NCBI GenBank assembly: GCA_031383555.1
Contig: JANMZR010000425.1
Span: 1 to 16,484, forward strand
DNA: 16,484 nt
Direction of reading: 5' to 3'
Source of the DNA: JANMZR01 sp031383555
GTDB lineage: Bacteria; Bacteroidota; Bacteroidia; Cytophagales; Spirosomataceae
The position numbers were made by a program, and so were the translations under genes. Below are positions 1 to 7,154 of this stretch, one piece after another; the stretch's first letter is position 1; every line of letters starts with the position of its first letter. Below the pieces are notes generated by a model. That model was not told the origin of the DNA, searched no databases, and was given only the letters and a program-made list of their open reading frames with translations.

Positions 1-2
1 CA

Positions 3-230
3 TATTTTGAAAGCATCACGAATCGGGAGAACCCTAAGCCTTACACCGAGCCAGTTTCCAAGTACATGATTCATATTTCTGAAGGGAGATTAGCTTTCGT
101 AAAAGCCGATGCCATCTTGCTAAGTGATGGACAGCCCAAAGCTCACAACATGGATTTTTTTGTACTGATGAAAGTTGACGGTGCTTGGAAATTTTTAAGT
201 GGCTCTTTTACAAGTGTTCCAATAAAATAA
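3..230 (+). CDS. NTF2-like (lumazine-binding-like) protein, C-terminal part
   Basis: Only the last 75 codons of this gene lie in the window; it is open from base 3 to the TAA at 228-230 and its start is upstream. The visible protein has the C-terminal half of a small alpha+beta-barrel (NTF2/SnoaL-like) fold: alternating strands such as SKYMIHISEGRLAFVKADAI, then VLMKVDGAWKFLSGSFT. The 'K-x-D-G-x-W-K-F/I-L-S' strand near the end is typical of Bacteroidota NTF2-like proteins, including the putative lumazine-binding family (PF12893). Such proteins bind or isomerise small molecules, but no catalytic residue can be assigned from this piece. Two further NTF2-like genes lie downstream (3411 and 5736). 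The family call rests on recall of the pattern, not on a search. Confidence 0.7.
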   Translation, partial: YFESITNRENPKPYTEPVSKYMIHISEGRLAFVKADAILLSDGQPKAHNMDFFVLMKVDGAWKFLSGSFTSVPIK

Positions 231-255
231 ATTATGCAACTATACCTTTTATTGA

Positions 256-287
256 TTTGTAACCCCTCAGTATTTTTTCTATCTTTC
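256..287 (+). promoter_or_regulatory. Bacteroidota-type promoter for the DUF885/P1 peptidase operon
   Basis: TTTG at 256-259 (-33 box) is followed after 20 nt by TATCTTTC at 280-287, which matches the Bacteroidota -7 consensus TAnnTTTG at all but the last base. The known spacing for this sigma factor is about 19-21 nt. Transcription would start near 294 and leave a leader of about 15 nt before the ATG at 310. The gap after the previous stop codon (230) is just large enough for it. Confidence 0.55.
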
Positions 288-309
288 AATAAAAAAATCA
301 AATTTTAAA

Positions 310-1950
310 ATGAAAAAAACAACTTTGACGCTTTTATTAGGATTTTTGTTCCATCTTGTTTTTGCACAACAAAATCTGCCTAAAGGCATTACTAAAACCA
401 ATAGTTACCCATCACTCCTGCAATTATCTAAAGAATTACGAGCCCTGGAACGCACCAATTTATCAAGTGGTGTGCCTGATTACCGCAGTAAAACCATCCT
501 AAAAATTCAGCAAACAATGGGTCAGTACAAAGCCCGTCATGCCAATATGGACACTACTGGCTGGTCAACAGAACAAAGGGTTGATTATGTATTGGTTCTT
601 GCCGAAATGAATGCCTTGGATTATAATTGCCGCATTTTGAAACCGTGGGTTCGTGACCCAGCATTTTATGCCATTATTTTTAATGAACAAAGTGATACAC
701 CTGAACACGAAGGACCCACCAGTTTTGCAGCCATAGAATTGTGGAAGTGTTCTTTTCCGCTTTCAACTGAAGCCGAAACGCAATTGACGTCACAGTTGAA
801 AATAATTCCACCATTATATGAGCAGGCAAAAATTAATCTCACAGGCAATGCAAAAGATTTATGGATTGCAGGCATTGGGAATATAAAAGACCAGCTACCG
901 ATGCTGGACGATTTGTCAAAGAAAACAACGGGTAACAGCTCCGAATTAAAAGAGGCCATTGCCAACGCAAAAGCTGCTACTGAAAACTTAGCGCAATGGT
1001 TAGAAAAAGAACGCCCGAAAAAAAATGGCGCATCAGGTATTGGCAAAGACACTTATACCTGGCATTTGAGGAATGTCATGATGATTCCGTTTTCGTGGGA
1101 CGATGAAGTAACCTTGTTAAAACGGGAGTTAACTCGTGCTTATGCTTCTTTACAATTAGAAAAGGAACGCAATCGCCATCTACCAGAGTTAAAAGCATTT
1201 TCAACCCTAAAGGAATACACGCATGGAACGGATTTAGCAGTCAACCAATTAATGGACTTTTTAAAAAAGAAAGAAATTATGCCAGTGAAAGATTATATGG
1301 AGCCGGAACTGCGTAAGAATATTGGACAATATATTGTGGAAGACAAACGGAATTTTTTTGCTAATATCAGCTTTCGTGCACCAGCGGTGTTGTATTCACA
1401 TTCCACCCACTGGTTTGAAATTGCCCGATTAAGGGAGGAACCCCACACCAGCTTATTTCGAAAAGAAGCCTTGCCTTACAATTTATGGATGCAACGTTCA
1501 GAAGGTTTGGCAACCAGTCTTGAAGAAACTTTTATGCACGCTGGCTTTTGGGATGCCAATCCACGTGCCCGTGAATTGGTTTGGATTATGTTGGCTCAGC
1601 GTTGTGCCCGTGGCTTGGCGTCACTATATGCTCAGGCAAATATGATTAATTATGAGCAAGCAAGAAAATTTCAAGTAGAATGGACGCCAAAAGGATGGAC
1701 GGGCGATGAAAGTTTAGTGGGCTTTGAACAGCATTTGTATTTACGTCAACCGGGTTATGGCTGCAGTTATGTAACGGGTAAATATTTTATTGAAAAGCTG
1801 ATGATGGACATGGGGCGTTTGCAACAAAACGATTTTACACTTTATAATTTCTTTGAAAAATTTTATAACGTTGGAATCATTCCCGTTTCATTAGTCGGCT
1901 GGCAAATGACAGGGAATGATGAGGAAATAAAAAAAATATTAAAAAAATGA
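310..1950 (+). CDS. DUF885-family exported protein (peptidase-like, degenerate metal site)
   Basis: 546-residue protein with a clear signal peptide (MKK, hydrophobic core, cleavage near FA-QQ at 19-21), so it should act in the periplasm. The body is mostly helical and resembles DUF885 proteins, which are predicted zinc carboxypeptidase-like enzymes. The C-terminal hallmarks are present: an EGLATSLEE helix at 398-406, matching the family's EGWAxYxE, and LRQPGYGCSYVTGK at 478-491, matching its PGxxxSYxxG segment. The usual HEGYPGHH zinc motif is not recognisable where it belongs; that stretch holds only scattered histidines (H364, H367, H379). It may be a divergent or non-hydrolytic member. The stop overlaps the next start (ATGA at 1947-1950), so it is translationally coupled to the P1 peptidase. 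Start chosen at 310 because it gives a complete signal peptide and sits 22 nt after the -7 box. Confidence 0.75.
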   Translation: MKKTTLTLLLGFLFHLVFAQQNLPKGITKTNSYPSLLQLSKELRALERTNLSSGVPDYRSKTILKIQQTMGQYKARHANMDTTGWSTEQRVDYVLVLAEMNALDYNCRILKPWVRDPAFYAIIFNEQSDTPEHEGPTSFAAIELWKCSFPLSTEAETQLTSQLKIIPPLYEQAKINLTGNAKDLWIAGIGNIKDQLPMLDDLSKKTTGNSSELKEAIANAKAATENLAQWLEKERPKKNGASGIGKDTYTWHLRNVMMIPFSWDDEVTLLKRELTRAYASLQLEKERNRHLPELKAFSTLKEYTHGTDLAVNQLMDFLKKKEIMPVKDYMEPELRKNIGQYIVEDKRNFFANISFRAPAVLYSHSTHWFEIARLREEPHTSLFRKEALPYNLWMQRSEGLATSLEETFMHAGFWDANPRARELVWIMLAQRCARGLASLYAQANMINYEQARKFQVEWTPKGWTGDESLVGFEQHLYLRQPGYGCSYVTGKYFIEKLMMDMGRLQQNDFTLYNFFEKFYNVGIIPVSLVGWQMTGNDEEIKKILKK

Positions 1951-3104
1951 AAAAAAATAACATTTTCCTGCTCTTTTTACTCATTCCTTTTGCTGTTTTA
2001 GCCCAAAAACCAAGAGCCCGAGATATTGGTATACCATTTAACGGCAATACTGGTAAATATAATGCTATTACTGATGTAAAAGGCGTTGAAGTTGGGTATA
2101 GCACCATCATTTCAGGACAAGGCAAAAACATAAGAGGCAAAGGGCCTGTACGCACTGGCGTTACGGCTATATTGCCAAGAGGCAGGAATAACAATCCTGT
2201 ATTTGCCAATTGGCATTCGTTGAATGGCAATGGTGAAATGACCGGCACCACTTGGGTAACAGAATCCGGTTTTTTAGAAGGCCCTTTGATGATAACCAAT
2301 ACTAACAGCGTGGGAGTGGTAAGAGATGCTGTGCTAAAATGGTATGTAAAAACAGGGTGGTATAAAGAAGATTTTTGGTACACCTATCCCGTGGTGGCAG
2401 AAACCTACGATGGTTTTTTAAATGACATTTATGGCTTCCATGTAAAAGAGGAAAATGCTTACGAAGCATTAGACAGCGCCAAGCCAGGTTTTATAAAAGA
2501 AGGAAATGTAGGTGGTGGCACCGGAATGATGTGTTTAGGCTTTAAGGGTGGCACGGGTACTTCTTCAAGAATTGTAAAAATAAAAGACTCTACCTATACC
2601 GTTGGTGTATTGGTACAATCAAATTTTGGAGCCAAAAAGAATTTTACTGTAGCTGGGGTTCCTATTGGTGCGGCCTTAAAAGATACGATGAATTATGAAT
2701 TTAAAGCCGCACCATCATATAAGCCTGGGGATGGTTCCATTATAGTAGTGGTGGCCACTGATGCCCCTTTACTGCCCCATCAACTTAAAAGAATTGCAGC
2801 TCGAGTTCCATTGGGAATAGGCATTGTTGGCGGCCGGGGCGAAAATGGTTCAGGTGATATTTTCATTGCATTTTCTACCGCAAACCCATCCGCTTTTCAA
2901 CGTGAAAATTTTACAAAAATTGACGAATTACCCAACGATTTAATCAATCCATTATTTGATGCAACGGTCCAAGCTGTTGAAGAAGCTATTATCAATGCAA
3001 TGGTAGCAGCAGACACCATGGAGGGCATAAATGGAAACAAAGCTTTTGGACTCCCGCATAAATTAGTGATAGATTTGTTGAAAAAATACAATAGAATAAA
3101 ATGA
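1947..3104 (+). CDS. P1-family (DmpA-like) self-cleaving aminopeptidase, exported
   Basis: 385 residues with a signal peptide (MKKNNIFLLFLLIPFAVLAQ, cleaved near residue 19). The rest matches family P1/S58, whose members (DmpA, BapA) are N-terminal-nucleophile peptidases acting on L-, D- or beta-amino-acid amides and peptides. In this family an inactive precursor cuts itself before a serine, giving alpha and beta chains. The site is visible as PGDG-SIIVVVATDAPLLP with Ser264 as the expected nucleophile. NGSGDIFIAFSTAN supplies Ser302 and Asp304, at +38 and +40, the same spacing as Ser288/Glu290 relative to Ser250 in DmpA/BapA. VQSNFG (Asn226) is the likely oxyanion segment. The glycine-rich run near 190-205 is also typical. 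It is coupled to the DUF885 gene by a 4-nt overlap. Substrate cannot be inferred. Confidence 0.92.
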   Translation: MKKNNIFLLFLLIPFAVLAQKPRARDIGIPFNGNTGKYNAITDVKGVEVGYSTIISGQGKNIRGKGPVRTGVTAILPRGRNNNPVFANWHSLNGNGEMTGTTWVTESGFLEGPLMITNTNSVGVVRDAVLKWYVKTGWYKEDFWYTYPVVAETYDGFLNDIYGFHVKEENAYEALDSAKPGFIKEGNVGGGTGMMCLGFKGGTGTSSRIVKIKDSTYTVGVLVQSNFGAKKNFTVAGVPIGAALKDTMNYEFKAAPSYKPGDGSIIVVVATDAPLLPHQLKRIAARVPLGIGIVGGRGENGSGDIFIAFSTANPSAFQRENFTKIDELPNDLINPLFDATVQAVEEAIINAMVAADTMEGINGNKAFGLPHKLVIDLLKKYNRIK

Positions 3105-3187
3105 CAATATTTTATAAACCACTTCTGAAATAGAAGTAAGATAAGTAGCTGTTTCCAGAAATTTTTAATAAAAAAGTAAAAAAACAA

Positions 3188-3264
3188 ATGGCAAAAGAAA
3201 TCAAAACTTTACCCGCACTGTCCGAAAATACTTTCCTGTGATATTTCATTTTATTGCCTTGGAC
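3188..3264 (+). pseudogene. 5' relic of an AmpG-like MFS transporter gene
   Basis: Reading from the ATG at 3188 gives MAKEIKTLPALSENTFL and then TGA (3239-3241). This is nearly the start of the intact permease at 7155 (MAKETKTIPALSESAFL, followed by R). The DNA match continues past the stop: the next bases align to the TATTTCAATTTTATTGCCTTG of the intact gene with one base deleted, so the relic carries both an in-frame stop and a frameshift. Similarity ends near 3264. The relic sits 83 nt after the P1 peptidase stop, where an operon partner would be expected. That suggests the ancestral order DUF885 - P1 peptidase - MFS permease. Sequence similarity is seen directly; the ancestral order is inferred. 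Confidence 0.85.
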
Positions 3265-3410
3265 CTTGCTTATAAATTTTACCTTCGGTAAATAAATCCC
3301 CACCTTCGGACAGTTTTCATAGGGCTTCGTCCTAGATGTGTTTTTAGTTTAGTGTTTTAATTGTTGATTTGAATATTATTAATTTTTTTATTTCTAAAAC
3401 AAAAAATAAA
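3265..3410 (+). other. Intergenic stretch with small hairpins
   Basis: No coding sequence recognised. A short hairpin with a TTC triloop is visible (TTTACC at 3278-3283 with GGTAAA at 3287-3292). The ten bases ending the -CTTCGGACAGT segment (3305-3314) are the reverse complement of ACTGTCCGAA at 3218-3227 inside the MFS relic. A weak candidate promoter for the next gene is TTTG at 3368-3371 with TATTTCTA at 3389-3396, but its spacing (17 nt) is short and the -7 match is poor. Confidence 0.4.
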
Positions 3411-3959
3411 ATGAAAACTAACAAACTTTTCCCGATCCTGGCAATTATAATTGCCTTATTTTCAACACTAATTAAAGTTCAGGCTCAAGCGGCAAATTAT
3501 GAAATTGCCCCACAAGAGTATGTTGACCTTTCAGAAAAAGCGTTAAACCAAGTCATCAAATTTGAATTTGATGCTTGGGCGGCTATTCTTGCTGATGATG
3601 TGGAGTTTTGGTTTCCTGATGGCGATAACAACACCCGCACCAAATTGGTCGGCAAAAAAGCGGTTATTGATTGGTGGAAAAACTGGAAAGCAACTTCGGG
3701 TATCAAATCTATGACCATGGACGAAGCAGTCTTTCTTCCAGTAAATGCCCTAAAACCTACTTCAGGCTCTAAACTAACTGGCAACCTTGTCATTAGCTAT
3801 TTCACTAATCATTTAGTCTTTGCCACTGGCATTGCCAATCTTAGAATGAACTTTGTTACGCATTTCAATACAAACAAAAAGATAGACCGCTACATCACCA
3901 CGTATGACCGCTCCCTCCTAATCAAGGCGATGGGCAGAGATATTTTGCAAAAAAAGTAA
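3411..3959 (+). CDS. Exported NTF2-like/SnoaL-like protein
   Basis: 182 residues from the ATG at 3411. This start is preferred over an in-frame ATG at 3369 because it gives a clean signal peptide (MKTNKLFPILAIIIALFSTL..., cleavage near VQAQA) behind the usual A-rich leader. The mature part has an NTF2-like outline: an early helix, FDAWAAILADDVEFWFPDGDN (the 'D-D-V-x-W/F' strand common in SnoaL-like folds), LVGKKAVIDWWKNW, then three long strands. The family covers isomerases, hydrolases and plain binding proteins, so activity is open; no catalytic dyad can be assigned. The first ~45 coding bases resemble those of the following amidase gene, both encoding a similar LAI-IA signal core. It is probably co-transcribed with the amidase, 103 nt downstream. 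Confidence 0.72.
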   Translation: MKTNKLFPILAIIIALFSTLIKVQAQAANYEIAPQEYVDLSEKALNQVIKFEFDAWAAILADDVEFWFPDGDNNTRTKLVGKKAVIDWWKNWKATSGIKSMTMDEAVFLPVNALKPTSGSKLTGNLVISYFTNHLVFATGIANLRMNFVTHFNTNKKIDRYITTYDRSLLIKAMGRDILQKK

Positions 3960-4008
3960 ACCAAAATACAGGCTTAGCCCTTCTCTGAAGTCTATATTTT
4001 AAATAAAT

Positions 4009-4044
4009 ACGGGGTAGCCGAAATCCGATTAGTGTAGGCAATAA
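4009..4044 (+). repeat. Start-linked intergenic repeat, copy A
   Basis: 36 bp, one of five related copies in the window (also 5682, 6160, 11790, 15363). It carries the shared blocks ACGG, AGCCGAAA, CCGA and TAGGCAATAA and matches copy B at 30 of 36 positions by hand alignment. It ends 18 nt before the amidase start codon. Function unknown. Confidence 0.8.
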
Positions 4045-4062
4045 AATCTCAACTCAATAAAA

Positions 4063-5661
4063 ATGAAATCAATCAAATTTTTCTCAATGTTGGCAATCGT
4101 AATTGCTTCTTTTTGGGTTGAAACGGCGGCTATCGGTCAACATTTTACGCCTAAAAAATTACACGAAGCCACTATTTCCAGCCTGCACACGGCCATGCAA
4201 AAGGGTAAACTTACCGCCGTTGAGCTTGTGCAACTTTATCTCGACCGAATTGAAGCCTACGATAAGCAAGGGCCGTTTATTAATGCCCTTATTATGGTGA
4301 ATCCCAAAGCTTTATCCGAAGCTCATCAACTCGACTCGCTCTATAAAGCAACAGGAAAATTTGTGGGGCCGCTCCACGGGATTCCAGTCATCGTGAAAGA
4401 CAATTATAATACCTTCGACATGCCAACAACAAATGGAACGTTGGCAATGAAAAATTCTATTCCACCCAACGATGCTTTTGTGATTCAAAAAATCAGGCAG
4501 GCTGGTGCTATCATAATTGCCAAGTCAAACCTTTCCGAGTTTGCCCAATCTGGCAACTTTTCGGTAAGTTCAATTCTGCCAGGCTATTCAAGGAACCCTT
4601 ATGATACCCGGCGTACTACAGCAGGGTCGAGTGGTGGAACAGCCGCTGCCGTGGCTGCCGACTTTGGCACCATCGGCTTAGGTACCGACACAGGCAGTTC
4701 GATTAGGGGCCCGGCTGCTCACCAGAGCTTGGTTGGGTTTCGCTGTACGCTTGGGTTAATTAGCCGCAATGGTATTGCACCGCTCGCTCTTACCAATGAC
4801 ATGGGTGGCCCCATTTGCCGAACTGTGGAAGATGCAGTGCGGGTACTCGAAGTGATTGCGGGTTACGACAAAGCCGATTCAGTAACCCGGTTAAGTAATG
4901 GTAAAATTCCAGCAAGTTATATGGCTTTTTTAGATAAAAATGGCTTAAAAGGAGCCAGAATTGGGGTTTTTAGACAGCTTTGTAACCCTGCCAAAGCCGA
5001 CTCGCAAGTGGTGGCTTTGTTTAATAATGCCCTTAATGAGTTGCGGCTTGCTGGGGCCACCATTATAGACTCGGTCAGAGTCATGGAACTCGATACAATT
5101 AACAAATCGAATGATACGATTCCGCAGCTACGACGTGATTTCAATAAGTACCTAGCCAATTTAGGCCCCAATGCTCCACATAAAACGCTCGAGTCAATCA
5201 TCAAATCGAAGCAGTACCATCCCTTTCTTGAAAAATTTCTGCTCGATTCCAATGCCGACACGCTGGCCCCGGAATCGCACAAGGGCTGGCAAAAGAACCT
5301 TGCCCTCCGTGAGCGATTACGCCAATTATTGCTCCGGGCAATGGATTCGACACAGGTTGATGTGCTGGTTTACCCATCGTTCAGTTATCCGCCCAGGCTC
5401 ATTGGCGACTTGAACACACCGTCGGGCACAAACAACAACGCTCTATCGCCACCCACGGGCTTTCCTGCGTTCACGGTGCCAATGGGCTTTACTTACAACA
5501 ACTTACCAGCCGGTTTGCAGTTCTTTGGTCGCCCTTTCAGCGAGCCAACACTCATTAAATTGTGTTACGCCTATGAACAGGCAACTCACCACAGGTTCCC
5601 ACCTGAATCAACCCCACCCTTGCGGAAAAAGAAACGAAAATTGGGCAGCAGTTTACATTAG
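4063..5661 (+). CDS. Exported amidase-signature-family hydrolase
   Basis: 532 residues beginning with a signal peptide (MKSIKFFSMLAIVIASFWVE..., cleavage around IGQ-HF), so it should act outside the cytoplasm. It is a full-length amidase-signature enzyme of the Ser-cisSer-Lys type. Lys112 lies in GIPVIVKDN, the cis-serine is Ser189 (or Ser190) in AGSSGG at 187-192, and the nucleophile is Ser213 in GTDTGSSIRGPAA from 207. The family hydrolyses carboxamides. Exported relatives include peptide amidases, while cytoplasmic relatives include GatA; no GatB or GatC gene is nearby, so a tRNA amidotransferase role is unlikely. Near the end a PTGFPAFTVPMGF segment is typical of the family. The tail is basic (RKKKRKLGSSLH). 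The gene follows repeat copy A and sits in an operon-like run with NTF2/SnoaL genes. The substrate is unknown. Confidence 0.9.
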   Translation: MKSIKFFSMLAIVIASFWVETAAIGQHFTPKKLHEATISSLHTAMQKGKLTAVELVQLYLDRIEAYDKQGPFINALIMVNPKALSEAHQLDSLYKATGKFVGPLHGIPVIVKDNYNTFDMPTTNGTLAMKNSIPPNDAFVIQKIRQAGAIIIAKSNLSEFAQSGNFSVSSILPGYSRNPYDTRRTTAGSSGGTAAAVAADFGTIGLGTDTGSSIRGPAAHQSLVGFRCTLGLISRNGIAPLALTNDMGGPICRTVEDAVRVLEVIAGYDKADSVTRLSNGKIPASYMAFLDKNGLKGARIGVFRQLCNPAKADSQVVALFNNALNELRLAGATIIDSVRVMELDTINKSNDTIPQLRRDFNKYLANLGPNAPHKTLESIIKSKQYHPFLEKFLLDSNADTLAPESHKGWQKNLALRERLRQLLLRAMDSTQVDVLVYPSFSYPPRLIGDLNTPSGTNNNALSPPTGFPAFTVPMGFTYNNLPAGLQFFGRPFSEPTLIKLCYAYEQATHHRFPPESTPPLRKKKRKLGSSLH

Positions 5662-5681
5662 GCTAAGCCTACATTCAAAAA

Positions 5682-5717
5682 ACGGAGAAGCCGAAAACCG
5701 AATAGAGTAAGCAATAA
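5682..5717 (+). repeat. Start-linked intergenic repeat, copy B
   Basis: 36 bp and closest to copy E (31 of 36 positions by hand). Only 20 nt separate it from the amidase stop codon (5661). The start codon of the SnoaL-like gene follows 18 nt after its end. A 13-nt near-palindrome (TAGGCTAAGCCTA, 5659-5671) begins in the amidase stop codon just upstream. A related GGCTTAGCC lies upstream of copy A at 3971-3979. Confidence 0.82.
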
Positions 5718-5735
5718 TTTTAAAAAACTAAGAAA

Positions 5736-6143
5736 ATGACAAACGAAAACAATGTTAAAACAATCGAAACGCTCTACGCTGCCTTTGCCGTTGGCGATGT
5801 GCCAAAGGTACTTGCAGGCTTAGACGAAAAAGTGGTTTGGAACGAAGCGGAAGGAAATATGTATGCTGACGGAAATCCTTATATCGGACCGCAAGCAGTC
5901 TTAAATGGCGTTTTTGCTCGTATTGGTGCAGATTATGAGTATTTTAATCTGGTTAATATTGAGTTGCACGAAATGTTCAATAATCAAGTGCTTGCCACTT
6001 TACGCTACCAAGCAAAATTAAAGAATAATGGTGCAACTTATGATGCCCAAGTAGCTCATTTTTGGACATTAAAAGACGGAAAAGCTATTGCTTTTCAGCA
6101 ATATTTAGATACTAAGAAAGTAGCTGATGCAATAGCCAAATAA
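5736..6143 (+). CDS. SnoaL-like (ketosteroid-isomerase-like) protein, cytoplasmic
   Basis: 135 residues without a signal peptide, so probably cytoplasmic, unlike its neighbours. It has the standard SnoaL-like plan (PF12680): helix TIETLYAAFAVGDVPKVLAGL, first strand KVVWNEAEG, the loop NPYIGPQAVLNGVFARIG with the family's G-P-x-A-V-x-x-x-V/F pattern, then strands VNIELHEMFNNQVLATLRYQAK and the closing VAHFWTLKDGKAIAFQQYLDT. Length is normal for the family. Members act as isomerases, cyclases or hydrolases on small molecules, or only bind them; the sequence does not show which. Start chosen at 5736, 18 nt after repeat B and behind an A-rich leader. It is likely co-transcribed with the amidase upstream and the lipoprotein downstream. 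Confidence 0.85.
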   Translation: MTNENNVKTIETLYAAFAVGDVPKVLAGLDEKVVWNEAEGNMYADGNPYIGPQAVLNGVFARIGADYEYFNLVNIELHEMFNNQVLATLRYQAKLKNNGATYDAQVAHFWTLKDGKAIAFQQYLDTKKVADAIAK

Positions 6144-6159
6144 TTATAAAAAACAAAAA

Positions 6160-6210
6160 ACGGAGCAGCCGAAAACCGTTCCTGTAGCTATCGGAAAGAG
6201 TAGGCAATAA
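6160..6210 (+). repeat. Start-linked intergenic repeat, copy C (with 16-bp insert)
   Basis: Same element as copies A, B and E, but split after CCGAAAACCG by 16 extra bases (6179-6194, TTCCTGTAGCTATCGG). The second half, AAAGAGTAGGCAATAA, then resumes. It starts 16 nt after the SnoaL stop codon and ends 19 nt before the ATG at 6230. The distance from the 3' half to the start codon is unchanged despite the insert, so the 3' half and its spacing may be what matters. Confidence 0.8.
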
Positions 6211-6229
6211 TAATTTAAAAAAAAAGAAA

Positions 6230-6955
6230 ATGAAAAAAATCAATTTACTACTTGCTTTAAGTATATCGTTAGGTATAGCTTCTTGCAACAATGGTAGCGA
6301 AAAAACTACTACTGCAGAAACCAAAGACACTGCAAACACTAAAGCTATTGAGCCCGCCCAAACTGGCCCCACTCTGCCGATGGATGTGGTAACTATTTAT
6401 CATACCGTAAAAGATTACAAGCAATGGCGGCCAGGTTTTGATGCGGATTCAGTAGCAAGAAATGCAAGTGGTTTATCATTTGTAGCAGTGGAAAGATCTG
6501 CGGATAAGCCAAATGATGTAAAAATAGTTTTGGCCCCATCTGATATGGCTAAAGCAAAAGCATTTGTGGCTGACCCCAGATTAAAAGATGTAATGGACAA
6601 GTTAGGCGTATCTACTAAGCCTGTAGTAAATTTCTGGAGCATAATAAGATTCAATCCAGAAAAGAGAGTACCCGGTGGCGTTTTACATGAGTTTACTTTT
6701 AAAGTGAAAGATTTTGATGCTTGGGAAAAAGTATTTGATAGCGAAGGGGTTGCAACTAGACAAGCCAATGGATGGGAGGATATCGTTTTAGGAAGAGGAA
6801 CAGACGACCCCAATATGGTGCACATTGTATTCGGAGTTACAGATATGGCCAAAGCCAAAGCAAGAGCGGCCAGCCCTGAACTTAAAAAATTAACGGAAGT
6901 GGCAGGCGTCCTTGGTAAACCAACTATTACATTTTATAATGACGCTTCCAAATAA
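6230..6955 (+). CDS. Lipoprotein with two tandem dimeric-barrel-like (ABM/EthD-like) domains
   Basis: 241 residues. A lipoprotein signal peptide ends in LGIASC, with Cys19 as the lipidated residue, followed by a Thr/Lys/Ala-rich linker. Two homologous halves follow. Half one runs from about residue 46 (VVTIYHTVKDYKQW...) to the KPVVNF segment near 139; half two runs from about 147 (LHEFTFKVKDFDAW...) to KPTITF near 236. Both share K-D-[YF]-x-x-W, a V-I-V/H-I-V-F strand, [ST]DMAKAKA and a closing G-x-x-x-KP-x-x-x-F. This resembles a fused pair of alpha+beta barrel domains (antibiotic-biosynthesis-monooxygenase or EthD type), which normally dimerise, so the fusion would make an intramolecular pair. 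Function is unassigned. It is the last gene before a good terminator. Confidence 0.78.
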   Translation: MKKINLLLALSISLGIASCNNGSEKTTTAETKDTANTKAIEPAQTGPTLPMDVVTIYHTVKDYKQWRPGFDADSVARNASGLSFVAVERSADKPNDVKIVLAPSDMAKAKAFVADPRLKDVMDKLGVSTKPVVNFWSIIRFNPEKRVPGGVLHEFTFKVKDFDAWEKVFDSEGVATRQANGWEDIVLGRGTDDPNMVHIVFGVTDMAKAKARAASPELKKLTEVAGVLGKPTITFYNDASK

Positions 6956-6973
6956 GCATAAACTTTTAAAGAG

Positions 6974-7006
6974 CCTGCTAAAACAATTTGTTTCAGCGGG
7001 TTTTTT
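6974..7006 (+). terminator. Rho-independent terminator
   Basis: CCTGCTAAAAC (6974-6984) pairs with GTTTCAGCGGG (6990-7000), with one G-T pair and one A-C mismatch, around an AATTT loop. Six Ts follow at 7001-7006. It lies 18 nt after the lipoprotein stop and should end the 3411-6955 transcription unit. Confidence 0.85.
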
Positions 7007-7103
7007 CATTAAATGATATGTTCTTGATTATAAAAGATTTCATATCAATTGATGGATAAATTTGAAGAGAGAGGCCCAACCATTATTTGGCTCTCTTGGA
7101 CAA

Positions 7104-7111
7104 TACCTTTG
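7104..7111 (+). promoter_or_regulatory. Probable -7 promoter element of the transporter operon
   Basis: TACCTTTG is an exact match to the Bacteroidota -7 consensus TAnnTTTG. It lies about 100 nt downstream of the terminator and 43 nt before the chosen start codon at 7155. No well-spaced -33 box is seen: the nearest TTTG (7086-7089) is only 14 nt upstream. The assignment therefore rests on the -7 box and its position. Confidence 0.42.
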
Positions 7112-7154
7112 CTCTTAACTGAAATTGTATTATGCTGGAAAAAGAAATAAAACA

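Noticed and set aside
3121..3137. Hairpin ACTTCT-GAAAT-AGAAGT after the P1 peptidase as a terminator
   Set aside because: A six-pair stem is present, but no T tract follows, so termination is not supported.
3369..3410. Earlier ATG for the exported NTF2-like protein
   Set aside because: It would put 14 polar residues ahead of a signal peptide that is complete from 3411.
7125..7154. Earlier ATG for the first permease (MYYAGKRNKT...)
   Set aside because: The relic at 3188 conserves the protein only from MAKE onward, and the ATG at 7125 would lie only about 13 nt after the -7 box. The start at 7155 is favoured, though 7125 is not excluded.
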